28,076 nt of DNA from Chroococcidiopsidaceae cyanobacterium CP_BM_RX_35 (GCA_019242465.1 JAFAVL010000075.1:1-28076); one strand, 5' to 3'. Shown: positions 17,438 to 25,274, counted from the stretch's first letter. Notes: generated by a model not told the origin, from the letters alone. Translations and numbers: made by a program.

Positions 17438-18073
17438 AAACGCATTAAATCTTTTACTAGGAATTTTTTTAATTACTTCTAATTTATCATCCCTCGATAG
17501 ATAATATAGAATATCTGTTCATAGACTGAATTAATGTTAAACAAGATTGTATTTCTTTAGAAAGTATAACATTGTTGCTATAAGCATTTTGAGGCGTAAT
17601 CTCTCTTGCATCATTCTTGCCAAAGGATGAGATTGTATTATTTAATTAGAAGATCAAAAAAGTGAAATAGAGATGAAATTCAAATATTCCATTTGAAAGG
17701 AAAGTTATTATCCCGTTAGAAAGAAGCAATAGCAACAATATCAAATTAAAGTAAATCTGAGGAAAAGCCCAATTCTCTAGAACAAGGGAACAGCAAAAGT
17801 AATTAAGCTTTGGCTTTTACATTCCCTAAAGCGGAGCCCTAAACTACTACTACCAGAGGCGAACCACTTACTGAGGTAAGGTTAAGGAAAGAAGTGAATA
17901 AACGTTCTACTACATCCACTACTCTGGTTAAGTAAAGACTACTCCGCTGTAGAGACAAGCTAACCTGTGAATTTTCCTCTAAATGGCAAACGATCTAGAT
18001 TTTGCAGAAAGGAAAGTTTGGGAATGAGCTCTTCATGCTTACCAACTAACAAAAGAAACGAGGTTTATAGTCT
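17438..18073. other. Long intergenic region before the rhodopsin gene
   Basis: This gap of 636 bases separates the leftward regulator from the rightward rhodopsin. The part up to about 17760 is very AT-rich and shows nothing I can name. From about 17763 the composition changes and many complementary segments appear; these are listed separately as a candidate structured leader. GAGG at 18060-18063 serves as the rhodopsin ribosome-binding site. Confidence 0.5.
17763..17953 (+). promoter_or_regulatory. Candidate structured leader RNA upstream of rhodopsin
   Basis: Nested complementary segments suggest a branched RNA. GCGGAG (17831-17836) pairs with CTCCGC (17942-17947); inside it CCAGAG (17853-17858) pairs with CTCTGG (17922-17927). 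Inside that are two hairpins: CTTAC / GTAAG (17867-17880, loop TGAG), and AGTG (17893) with CACT (17917). Upstream, AAAAGCC (17763-17769) can pair with GGCTTTT (17812-17818). It matches no riboswitch consensus that I know. It lies about 120 bases before the rhodopsin start on the same strand. The pairing is read by eye and may be chance. Confidence 0.4.
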
Positions 18074-18883
18074 ATGGCATGGGATACGGTGGGGCAATTT
18101 CTCTTAGTAGCACATCCATCACCGGAGCTTCTCAATCCCACTGAGAAGTTTATAGAGGTAGTGGCTTTCTGGGTTGGTTGCGGCCTCTTAACTACTGGAG
18201 CAATCATTTTTGGTCTAGGATTTCGTTCAGCCAAACGAGAAACCTGGGAAGAGTTCTACCTTAACAATTTTATCATTTGTTCCTGGGCGGCATGTGCCTA
18301 TTTGGCTATGGCAATGCACTTAGGAGAATTAGCGTTGCCCGGTGACCAAATTCTTGGGGGAGGTAATCCGCGTCATATCTATTGGGCACGCTACGCGGAC
18401 TGGGTCGTTACGACTCCCATCATTTTGTACGACTTGATGAAACTATCTGGGGTACGGCCTACTGTAAAAAAAGCCGTAATTTACTCAGATATTGCCATGA
18501 TTATCACAGGTCTGATTGCAGCTCTCAGTCCATATAACCAGAGACTGGTTTGGTACATTGTTAGCTGCATGTTTGAAGTGGCGATCTTCCTGATGCTCTT
18601 AGGTCCAGTCTGGACCTCAGCCCGCAGGCAACACCACACTGTCAGTAAGCTATTTACTCAAGCTCTAACAATCTTCTCGGTGTTTTTCTGGTGCTACCCA
18701 ATAGTCTGGATTCTTGGCAACAAAGGGTTTGGCATATATGGGTCAGCTGTCGAAACAGTTCTCATCCTGTGCCTAGATGTCACGGCTAAGGTGTTCTACG
18801 GTCTATATCTCACAAGAGATCGGGAAGCCTTGCAACGGGTGGGTGAATTGTCCCGACTGGAAGCGGCACAAGCTAGCTCTTAA
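18074..18883 (+). CDS. Microbial rhodopsin, predicted light-driven proton pump
   Basis: This gene encodes 269 residues with seven membrane helices. Helix C reads IYWARYADWVVTTPIILYDL, almost identical to bacteriorhodopsin, giving Arg106, proton acceptor Asp109, Thr113 and donor Asp120 (the D-T-D pump triad). Helix G has Glu227, counter-ion Asp235 and Schiff-base Lys239 (LDVTAK). Asp139 matches bacteriorhodopsin Asp115. Ile117 at the colour-tuning site suggests green rather than blue absorption. Oddities: the Trp182 position is Phe205, with Trp206 one step on (FFWCYP instead of WxxYP), and the Glu194 position is Lys217. Tyr161 occupies the place where carotenoid-binding rhodopsins have Gly, so a carotenoid antenna is unlikely. 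Proton-pumping cyanorhodopsins are known in cyanobacteria; whether this belongs to them needs a tree. A retinal-synthesis gene lies 1.4 kb downstream. Confidence 0.95.
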   Translation: MAWDTVGQFLLVAHPSPELLNPTEKFIEVVAFWVGCGLLTTGAIIFGLGFRSAKRETWEEFYLNNFIICSWAACAYLAMAMHLGELALPGDQILGGGNPRHIYWARYADWVVTTPIILYDLMKLSGVRPTVKKAVIYSDIAMIITGLIAALSPYNQRLVWYIVSCMFEVAIFLMLLGPVWTSARRQHHTVSKLFTQALTIFSVFFWCYPIVWILGNKGFGIYGSAVETVLILCLDVTAKVFYGLYLTRDREALQRVGELSRLEAAQASS

Positions 18884-18924
18884 CCACCACGTCTATTTGC
18901 ACCAAACATCTCGATTAATAATAA

Positions 18925-18978
18925 CTTGAGCTTGCGCTCTTCGCGCCGCTGGAGCGGCCATTGAGCGGAACGTTGAGT
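18925..18978 (+). repeat. Dispersed repeat, copy C
   Basis: It begins CTTGAGCTTGCGCTCTTCGC and ends GGAACGTTGAGT like copies A and B, but has a different centre: GCCGC TGGA GCGGC (18945-18958), a stable GC hairpin, then ATTGAGC. It lies 42 bases after the rhodopsin stop and could act as a transcript end for that gene. Confidence 0.75.
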
Positions 18979-19128
18979 CGCTCTTTGCTAGCACAGGCGT
19001 TGCCTTGAGTCCTGTAAAAATTCGGAACTGTTAGAGCAGTTAGGTGCAAAGAATAAATTTAGCGCAGCCAAGTGTCTAAAAACTCTGAGCTGCGCTTGTC
19101 ACCTTCTAATCATAAAGGAGATTTTGAC

Positions 19129-19914
19129 ATGATCGAAGAAGTGCCATTACTTCACTACAACCCCACAACTCAAAACCAGCGAGTCCGTAGTTTTGGTACT
19201 GCCGACAAAAATGAAGATACCCCGTATATCTATCGGCTGGAAGATTATATCTTTCCCACTTCATTGGAACCGCTGATTCGGGCGGCATACTATCAAGTCT
19301 TCAGCGAACATGAGACGCTTAAATTCAACCGCCAGAAGAGCTTAGAATCTCAAATCCAAAACCGGGTAATTACGGTCAAAGATTTCATTCGGGGTCTAGC
19401 AAAGTCAGAGCGATTCTACGAGCTAGTGGTTTCAACCAATAACAACTACCGGCTAGTGGAAGTCTGCCTCAAGCGCCTGTTGGGACGTGCTCCTTACAAT
19501 CAAGATGAAAAAATTGCTTGGTCAGTTAAGACTTCAACTCTAGGCTTTCATGGTTTTGTTGATGCCATCATTGACAGCGAAGAGTACAAAGAAGCCTTTG
19601 GGAATAATATAGTCCCCTACCAGCGTAAACGCATGGAAGGTCGTCCCTTTAACCTAGTTACGCCCCGTTACGGCAGAGAACACTATGAAAGAGAGCTAGC
19701 GGTAACAGGTGAACCTGATTGGCGCTTTATCATGGCCAAATTCTATCATCGTAAGCATCATGAACGGCAAATGCGTGAGGGCGACCCTCGTAAGTATCGT
19801 GACATGCTTCCTAAGGTTGCTCCCAACGGTCCTAACCCGAATGAAGAGCGAGTATCAACTATCAAAGTTGGACCTTTTGACGTGGATTACTTCTTAAGAA
19901 AGTGGTTGGTGTAG
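19129..19914 (+). CDS. cpcG: Phycobilisome rod-core linker polypeptide (CpcG type)
   Basis: Such linkers attach phycocyanin rods to the allophycocyanin core of the phycobilisome. I start it at ATG 19129 with AAGGAG (19115-19120) eight bases upstream, giving 261 residues; the product then opens with [15 protein letters not shown], close to the CpcG N-terminus. A GTG at 19072 would add 19 residues that look unrelated. The PBS linker domain (about 15-165) is typical: [62 protein letters not shown] and VPYQRKRM. The C-terminus (about 175-261) is basic and polar and ends [12 protein letters not shown], with no membrane helix, so it is not a CpcL (CpcG2) linker. It stands apart from any cpc operon, between the rhodopsin and retinal-synthesis genes. 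Confidence 0.92.
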   Translation: MIEEVPLLHYNPTTQNQRVRSFGTADKNEDTPYIYRLEDYIFPTSLEPLIRAAYYQVFSEHETLKFNRQKSLESQIQNRVITVKDFIRGLAKSERFYELVVSTNNNYRLVEVCLKRLLGRAPYNQDEKIAWSVKTSTLGFHGFVDAIIDSEEYKEAFGNNIVPYQRKRMEGRPFNLVTPRYGREHYERELAVTGEPDWRFIMAKFYHRKHHERQMREGDPRKYRDMLPKVAPNGPNPNEERVSTIKVGPFDVDYFLRKWLV

Positions 19915-20251
19915 TTTTTTGCTAGATCAGCAACGCGCCCAGCCGTAGTAGCCAATAGAGATGAACAATAAGAAAGCTAAGGAGAAAATTTCATGTCGTT
20001 ACTGGGATTGGGCGCGGAGCCAAAGAGGCTGTTTTTTTTGTGGAAGAGGGGGTGCAGACTATACGGCTCCAGATAGAGTATCCAGCAGGGGGAGAAAGGT
20101 ACTAATACCAATTTGTATTTTGTTTTAGAAAACTAAGATCATAGGAGCAGCAAGAGAACTGAGAAAGGGTTGCGTAGCATCAAAACTTAACCCAACAGTA
20201 TTGATGCCTACCCTTACTCAGAAAATTGACTGTGTTAACAGCATTTGAACA
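19915..20251. other. Intergenic region between cpcG and the Blh gene
   Basis: This gap of 337 bases holds a long-range stem (CGCGCCCA 19934-19941 with TGGGCGCG 20009-20016), a probable terminator at 20018-20039, and a 27-codon frame at 19993-20076 with a good AAGGAG but overlapping the terminator. From 20040 on, the composition becomes more AT-rich and must hold any separate promoter for the next gene; no clear box is visible. Confidence 0.45.
20018..20039 (+). terminator. Probable cpcG terminator
   Basis: AGCC (20018-20021) pairs with GGCT (20027-20030) over a 5-base loop, followed by G and eight T. The stem is short, but a larger stem just upstream (19934/20009) could stack on it. Confidence 0.5.
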
Positions 20252-21196
20252 ATGAAGGATCTGAGCCTAAGAACACCCATAATTTATTATTTAGTAATAA
20301 CGCTCACCATATCAGTTGCAATTTTGTCAGTTTTCTTCCCTGTATTTACTAATACTTATGGTACATTAATTGCAATCATATTAATTGTAGGTATAGGTAT
20401 TCCCCATGGAGCAACAGACCATCTAGTTTTTAAATATTTGTCAGAACATAATATTTGTGTAGCTTGCCAGATAAGGTTTTACTTGATCTACATCTTTTCT
20501 GCTCTTGGTTATGCAATATTTTGGTATCTATTTCCTTTCTTTTCTTTGGTAGTATTTATTGGTATTAGTGTTTATCATTTAGGGCAATCAAACTTACACT
20601 ATTTGTCTTTACCTAAAAATAAAATACTTGAAACCTCTATATATGCATCTTGGGGGCTATTTGTTGTATTTGCACCAATTATTTCTAACTCTAGAGAAGT
20701 CATTGCAATTTTAGAAAACTTTTTAAGTAAAGCTTGGATAATTAATCTTGAAAACAAGGAATATTTTTTGGTATTCATAATTATTTTAAATTCTGTTGTA
20801 CTAAGTTTATTGTTGATATTCAAATACGCTAACATGAAAGAAATATTTAGAGAAAGCTTGAATTTATTAGTGTTAAGTCTACTTTTTTATACTACTCCTT
20901 TAATGGTATCTTTCGGAGTTTATTTTGGACTTTGGCATTCACTAGGCTCTACATTTGATCAAATTCAATTCATCAGGAAATACAACTCTAAATTCAATTT
21001 TGTTGATTTTTATCTAAAATCTATACCACTTACCCTAATTTCAATATCAATTTTTATTGTATTTTACTTGTTTTTCCTTCACTTCAACCATCTAGATTTT
21101 CAAAAATCAAATTTAATTATTGGCTTATTTTTTATTAACCTTGCAGCAATTACCCTACCACATACAATAATTAGAGATAAGTTGTACATCAAGTAA
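20252..21196 (+). CDS. blh: Brp/Blh-family beta-carotene 15,15'-dioxygenase, retinal synthesis
   Basis: This integral membrane enzyme of 314 residues should cleave beta-carotene into two retinals, the chromophore of the nearby rhodopsin. Family motifs are GIPHGATDHLVF (His52, Asp56, His57), SVYHLGQSN (His109), FGLWHSLGS (His229) and LPHTII (His304), with about eight membrane helices. The usual HSxRH motif reads HSLGS here, so the second His of that motif (a proposed iron ligand in characterised Blh) is Ser233. The gene is very AT-rich (about 30 percent GC in sampled lines) compared with the rhodopsin and linker genes, pointing to a separate origin. It ends 8 bases before the convergent hybrid kinase gene. 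The start is ATG with a poor ribosome-binding site. Confidence 0.88.
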   Translation: MKDLSLRTPIIYYLVITLTISVAILSVFFPVFTNTYGTLIAIILIVGIGIPHGATDHLVFKYLSEHNICVACQIRFYLIYIFSALGYAIFWYLFPFFSLVVFIGISVYHLGQSNLHYLSLPKNKILETSIYASWGLFVVFAPIISNSREVIAILENFLSKAWIINLENKEYFLVFIIILNSVVLSLLLIFKYANMKEIFRESLNLLVLSLLFYTTPLMVSFGVYFGLWHSLGSTFDQIQFIRKYNSKFNFVDFYLKSIPLTLISISIFIVFYLFFLHFNHLDFQKSNLIIGLFFINLAAITLPHTIIRDKLYIK

Positions 21197-21204
21197 TTTC
21201 TAAC

Positions 21205-23577
21205 TCAGCTACTGATTTGTCCAGCAAGATTCGCAACTACTGTAATTAACTCAGATGGATTAACGGGCTTGGGCACATGGAGTTGAAAGCCTGCTAAGAG
21301 AGCCTGCCTACGCTCTTCTTCCCTGGCATATGCTGTCAGAGCAGCGATCGGAATCTGTCCTCCTTGCTCAGGTGAGAGCAATCTAACTTGGCGGAGCAGA
21401 GTGTAACCGTCCTCACCAGGCATCCTGATGTCGCACAGCAAAACATCTGGTTTGCGACCTGATAGATTTGCCGTAGTCAGCATTTCCATTGCCTCACGAG
21501 CAGAGGCGACTGCTGTGACATCTGCCCCAACCTGCTTCAGCACCATTGCAATCACCTCACGCATATCAGCCTCATCATCCACGACTAGCACCCATATGCC
21601 TTTGAGGCTTGGCAAGCTGTCAAATAGTTTGCCTTTCCGATTTTGTAGGTTTGTTCGCTGTTGCTCGCTCGTCTGCCTAGAGGCAGCTGCTAGTGGCAGA
21701 GACACGGTGAATGTGGCTCCTCTCCCCTCTCCTGGACTATCTGCATAGACAGTGCCGCCATGCAGCTCCACTAAGTGTCGGACGATCGCAAGTCCTAAAC
21801 CAAGTCCACCCTGAATCCTAGTAGTCGTGCTATTGGCTTGGCGAAAGCGGTCGAAGACATAGGGCAAAAACTCTGGGCTGATACCCCGACCCGTGTCGCT
21901 CACCACTATCCAGGCTTCAGAATCTGTGCGAGTCAGTCGGATCTCAACTTGCCCGCCATTAGCCGTGAACTTAATGGCATTGGAGAGCAGGTTTGAGACA
22001 ACCTGTTGCAACCTTTGCACATCGCCTAAAACCAGACCTACCGAAATATTTTTTAGTACAAACTGAAGTTGAATACCTTTAGCCTCAGCTGTTAGACGTA
22101 GAGTATCAACTGCCGCCTGAATCACAGGTACAAGATCGACTAAATGGACGCTTAGTCGCAGATTACCTGTGATAATACGCGAGATATCTAGGAGATCTTC
22201 AATCAGTTGTGACTGTGACTTGGCAGTGCGCTCAATAATTTCAAGTGCCTGGGCAGTCGTGGCATCGTCCAGATCTCCGTCGCGGAGTAGCTCAGCCCAT
22301 AACAACATAGCTGCCAGAGGTGTACGCAGCTCATGAGAAACGATTGATAAAAACTCGTCCTTTGTGCGGTTGGCTGCTTCAGCCTCTGCGCGTGCCGCCT
22401 GTTCGCGCACTAACAGTTGGGCGCGTTCTTCTTCCGCCCGCTTGCGATCGGTGATATCGCGCATCACTTTAGCAAAGCCACGTAACAGTCCGGTTTCATC
22501 GCGTAAGGCTGTAGTGATTTCATTTGCCCAAAACCAAGTTCCATCCTGTCGGACATGCCAGCACTCCTGCTCTGACCGCCCATCTGCTACTGCCTGCAGC
22601 AATTCCTGATCTGGAACACCTTGCTGAATTGCTTCAGACGCAAAAAAGCGGGAGAAAGGCTGACCCAGGATCTCTGCTTCCTGATAGCCTAAAATGCGTT
22701 CAGCCCCAGTGTTCCAGCTAGCAACGCACCCTTGCGGATCTAGCATAAAAATTGCGTAGTCTTTCACATTCTCTACCAACAAGCGCAGGCGCTCTTCGCT
22801 TTTCTGTAGAGCCTCTTGGGCTTGTTTGGTTTTAGTGTAGTCTCGTAGGATTTTTGAGAAACCTCGGAGATTACCATATGTATCTCTTAGGGGTGTAACC
22901 ACACCATTAGCCCAGAACCAAGAGCCATCTTTGCGGACATGCCAGCGATCATCCTGAGTGCGACCTGCGGCTACCGCCGTCCTCAGTGCATACTCGGGTC
23001 TTCTACCTTGAATGTCTTCTGGCGTATAAATACAGGAGAAAGACTTGCCCAAAATCTCTGCTTCTTGGTAGCCTAAAATACGTTCGGTCCCAGTATTCCA
23101 GCTAACAACGTTCCCGTCCAGATCCAGCATGAAAATTGCATACTCATCAACACCCTCCACTAGCAAGCGGAAGAGTTCTTCGCTTCGGTGTTGACTTTCC
23201 CGACGTCTCTCTGCCTTCTGAGCGTTCAACTCAGCTTCACGCTTGGCTGCCTGTAGTGCCGAGATGAACAAATTGACTATTACTCCCTCCAACACAAATA
23301 AGCCCAGCTCTATAATTTGCCCTGATCTAGTACTTAAGACCGAACGGGTTAGACCTAGGAAGAAGTAGCCGCTGATACCAGTCGCTAAAACGGTTGCCAG
23401 CAACCCTGGTCCCAGACCACCATAGTAGGTTGCAGCCATCACAGCAGCAAAAAACAGGAGAAAGGGACTCTCTTGACCAATCAAAGGTTCCAGTAGCAGC
23501 TTCAACAGTAGGACTAGTGTTACGGACAGCACAGCTATTCCGTAACGCCACAATGAGGAGGTATTCACCTTTGACAT
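21205..23577 (-). CDS. Hybrid sensor histidine kinase (DUF4118-PAS-PAS-HK-REC)
   Basis: This gene encodes 790 residues. The N-terminus (about 10-108) has four membrane helices like the DUF4118 sensor of KdpD (FLLFFAAVMAATYYGGLGPGL). A short coiled linker leads to two similar PAS domains (about 133-250 and 262-380), each with SWNTG.ERILGYQEAEILG, W.FWAN and a PAC-type tail; their closeness suggests internal duplication. The kinase core has His415 (SHELRTP), N box LLSNAIKFT (531-539), DTGRGISP and GGLGLGLAIV. A C-terminal receiver (about 660-790) has VVDDEAD and phosphoacceptor Asp716 (CDIRMPG). The signal is unknown. It starts 55 bases after the FNT-family gene on the same strand and may be co-transcribed with it. 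Confidence 0.92.
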   Translation of the reverse strand: MSKVNTSSLWRYGIAVLSVTLVLLLKLLLEPLIGQESPFLLFFAAVMAATYYGGLGPGLLATVLATGISGYFFLGLTRSVLSTRSGQIIELGLFVLEGVIVNLFISALQAAKREAELNAQKAERRRESQHRSEELFRLLVEGVDEYAIFMLDLDGNVVSWNTGTERILGYQEAEILGKSFSCIYTPEDIQGRRPEYALRTAVAAGRTQDDRWHVRKDGSWFWANGVVTPLRDTYGNLRGFSKILRDYTKTKQAQEALQKSEERLRLLVENVKDYAIFMLDPQGCVASWNTGAERILGYQEAEILGQPFSRFFASEAIQQGVPDQELLQAVADGRSEQECWHVRQDGTWFWANEITTALRDETGLLRGFAKVMRDITDRKRAEEERAQLLVREQAARAEAEAANRTKDEFLSIVSHELRTPLAAMLLWAELLRDGDLDDATTAQALEIIERTAKSQSQLIEDLLDISRIITGNLRLSVHLVDLVPVIQAAVDTLRLTAEAKGIQLQFVLKNISVGLVLGDVQRLQQVVSNLLSNAIKFTANGGQVEIRLTRTDSEAWIVVSDTGRGISPEFLPYVFDRFRQANSTTTRIQGGLGLGLAIVRHLVELHGGTVYADSPGEGRGATFTVSLPLAAASRQTSEQQRTNLQNRKGKLFDSLPSLKGIWVLVVDDEADMREVIAMVLKQVGADVTAVASAREAMEMLTTANLSGRKPDVLLCDIRMPGEDGYTLLRQVRLLSPEQGGQIPIAALTAYAREEERRQALLAGFQLHVPKPVNPSELITVVANLAGQISS

Positions 23578-23632
23578 GTCCTATTGACTCAATTTCATTA
23601 TCCTCAAGCTGGCTCTCGTTCAAAAGGTCTAC

Positions 23633-24505
23633 TTAGGGTTTCCGGTTGGCTTGAGGGGCAACTTGACCATAATTTAGTGCCGCAACCAACGAAACCCCAC
23701 CGACAATATTGCCCAGTAGCGTAGGAATCATGAATTGCCCGAAATATGCTCCCCAAGAGGCAGCTCCAGTCGTGACAAGGTAGAACATGTATACTGACCC
23801 AATAATGACATGTACAAGCTCTCCTAGTCCCACTAGGTAGGTAATAAAAAAAATCACACTAATCTCGGATGACTTAGCACCGGGAAGCAGCCACACCATC
23901 AGGGCAATCAGCCACCCCGCAAAGATTGCTCGCAAAAAGTGTATCCCGAATCTACCCTCCATCGACTTAAGGCTAATTTCAGTGAACGCGTGCTGCACAT
24001 CAGGCTTAAAAACTTCAGTGTGACCCAAAACCCAGGCAACCAAAAATCCGCCAACGAGATTAGTCACCAGCACCACTACCCATAATCGCAGTAAACGCCT
24101 GAGATTAGCGGCATTTCGCTTGTTCAGTAAGGGCAGCACTGCTGTGAGGGTGTTTTCAGTGAATAACTGCTGGTGACCTAGCACTACAATCAAAAAACCT
24201 ACAGTATATCCAAGCTTCGTGAGCAATGGGCGCCATGGCTTGTCGGGTAGGCTTGCCTGAATCAACCCCTCCGCGATCAGTGAAAATCCCATGGAAAGCC
24301 CAGATGCTAGCCCGGACCAAGCTAAGGCTGAGACTGGTCGACGCAACTCACGCTCACCCTCTTCCCGAATCGCCTCATGGAGAACCACCGCTCCAGGGCG
24401 GGTACGCTGCTTAACCTCCTGCTGTTCAGTTTCATCTAGTCCGAGTTCACGCATCCGGGATTCGGGTTGTTCTCCCTCTCCCTGCTTTTCTGTGCTTCGT
24501 CTCAT
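23633..24505 (-). CDS. Formate/nitrite transporter family protein, YfdC-like
   Basis: This gene encodes 290 residues. The first 55 are charged and cytosolic; six membrane helices follow. The block GHQQLFTENTLTAVLPLL (110-127) and the central LVHVIIGSVYMFYLV with His232 mark the YfdC branch of the FNT family, which also holds FocA and NirC. The substrate of YfdC-like members is unknown; the sequence does not show formate or nitrite specificity. The ATG is preceded by AGGAA. It probably leads a two-gene unit with the hybrid kinase downstream, so the kinase may sense something related to its transport. Confidence 0.88.
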   Translation of the reverse strand: MRRSTEKQGEGEQPESRMRELGLDETEQQEVKQRTRPGAVVLHEAIREEGERELRRPVSALAWSGLASGLSMGFSLIAEGLIQASLPDKPWRPLLTKLGYTVGFLIVVLGHQQLFTENTLTAVLPLLNKRNAANLRRLLRLWVVVLVTNLVGGFLVAWVLGHTEVFKPDVQHAFTEISLKSMEGRFGIHFLRAIFAGWLIALMVWLLPGAKSSEISVIFFITYLVGLGELVHVIIGSVYMFYLVTTGAASWGAYFGQFMIPTLLGNIVGGVSLVAALNYGQVAPQANRKP

Positions 24506-24700
24506 GTTCTATTCCTGTTGCAAAGCTTGTGCCAGACGCAATAAAAATTAACGACTACAATCTCACTCAGCTTCTAGCGGCAGGATGAGATGAGGTAAAG
24601 CTAGAATGTAACTCAGAATACACTGTTGTCTGTAATTCAAACTGCTTCTTGAGCCTTACAAAATGCTTTCTCCCCTGACATTCCAATCACTTTCTTGCTG

Positions 24701-25014
24701 ATGAACTTTTGGATTGGTTGCGCTGTCTGGTCTTACAACTAAGCGTCACAGCGACCTTTAGTTTAATTCGTTTCATCAGTCATCCTCAGCGGGAGCTAAA
24801 TCAGACTTTTCTGGCGGAATGGGTTGGCTTTATTGACCGTTCGCTGTGTCAGGGGAAGCACCTTTATTTCTTCGTTCATTGTCCAATTGAAGCGCGATCG
24901 CCTGGTACAGTCCGTTCCTTTCAGCAACTGTTGCAAAAGGAGTTGCTGTGCCGCCCCTGCCTTGAGACAGTTTTGAGCAGATTCCTACCCAACTCAATTT
25001 GTTCTAAACGTTAG
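24701..25014 (+). pseudogene. DUF72 protein, internally deleted and frameshifted
   Basis: ATG 24701 opens MNFWIGCAVWSYN and then stops at TAA 24740; this is the characteristic DUF72 N-terminus (IGCAVW.Y). In another frame the C-terminal part follows at once: TFSLIRFISHPQRELNQTFL, then AEW, and HLYFFVHCPIEARSPGT...FQQLLQ, all typical of the DUF72 C-terminus. A normal member has about 240-300 residues; here most of the middle is missing, joined near 24738-24760. No full product is possible. Its stop overlaps the end of the convergent CsoR-like gene. DUF72 (YecE) has a TIM-barrel fold and unknown function. Confidence 0.8.
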
Positions 25015-25274
25015 ATCATGAGATCCAAAGCCTTGCGAAAACTAGCCAACTCCGACTCAAAATCACCGCCCTGAGCTGCATCTACTAAGCAATGTGAGGC
25101 GTGATCTTTCAGGATAATCTTAGCCACTTGATTGAGGGCAGAACGTACCGCCACAATTTGCACAACTATCTCTGGGCAAGATCTTTCTGCCTCGACCATC
25201 TTATAAATCCCATCAATGTGACCCCTAATTCTGGCTAAACGATTAAGTACGTCTTGAGTCTGAGTATGCGACAT
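25011..25274 (-). CDS. CsoR/RcnR-family metal-sensing repressor
   Basis: This 87-residue, all-helical DUF156 protein represses DNA until it binds its effector. Cys33, His58 and Cys62 reproduce the spacing of the C-H-C copper(I) site in Mycobacterium tuberculosis CsoR (Cys36, His61, Cys65). An extra His61 lies next to Cys62, and His3 is near the position that completes nickel/cobalt sites in RcnR and InrS, so nickel cannot be excluded. A GC-rich palindrome sits 5-23 bases upstream and overlaps the ribosome-binding site, indicating self-repression. No efflux pump or metallochaperone gene is adjacent, which is unusual. Confidence 0.9.
   Translation of the reverse strand: MSHTQTQDVLNRLARIRGHIDGIYKMVEAERSCPEIVVQIVAVRSALNQVAKIILKDHASHCLVDAAQGGDFESELASFRKALDLMI

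Noticed and set aside
17763..17953. Cobalamin, glutamine (glnA) or guanidine riboswitch upstream of the rhodopsin
   Set aside because: None of the core consensus segments that I know for these classes is present; only the generic branched pairing remains.
23327..23623. 98-codon minus-strand frame overlapping the start of the hybrid kinase gene
   Set aside because: It is a frame-shifted shadow of the kinase N-terminus and the short gap before it; the kinase frame has clear DUF4118 features.
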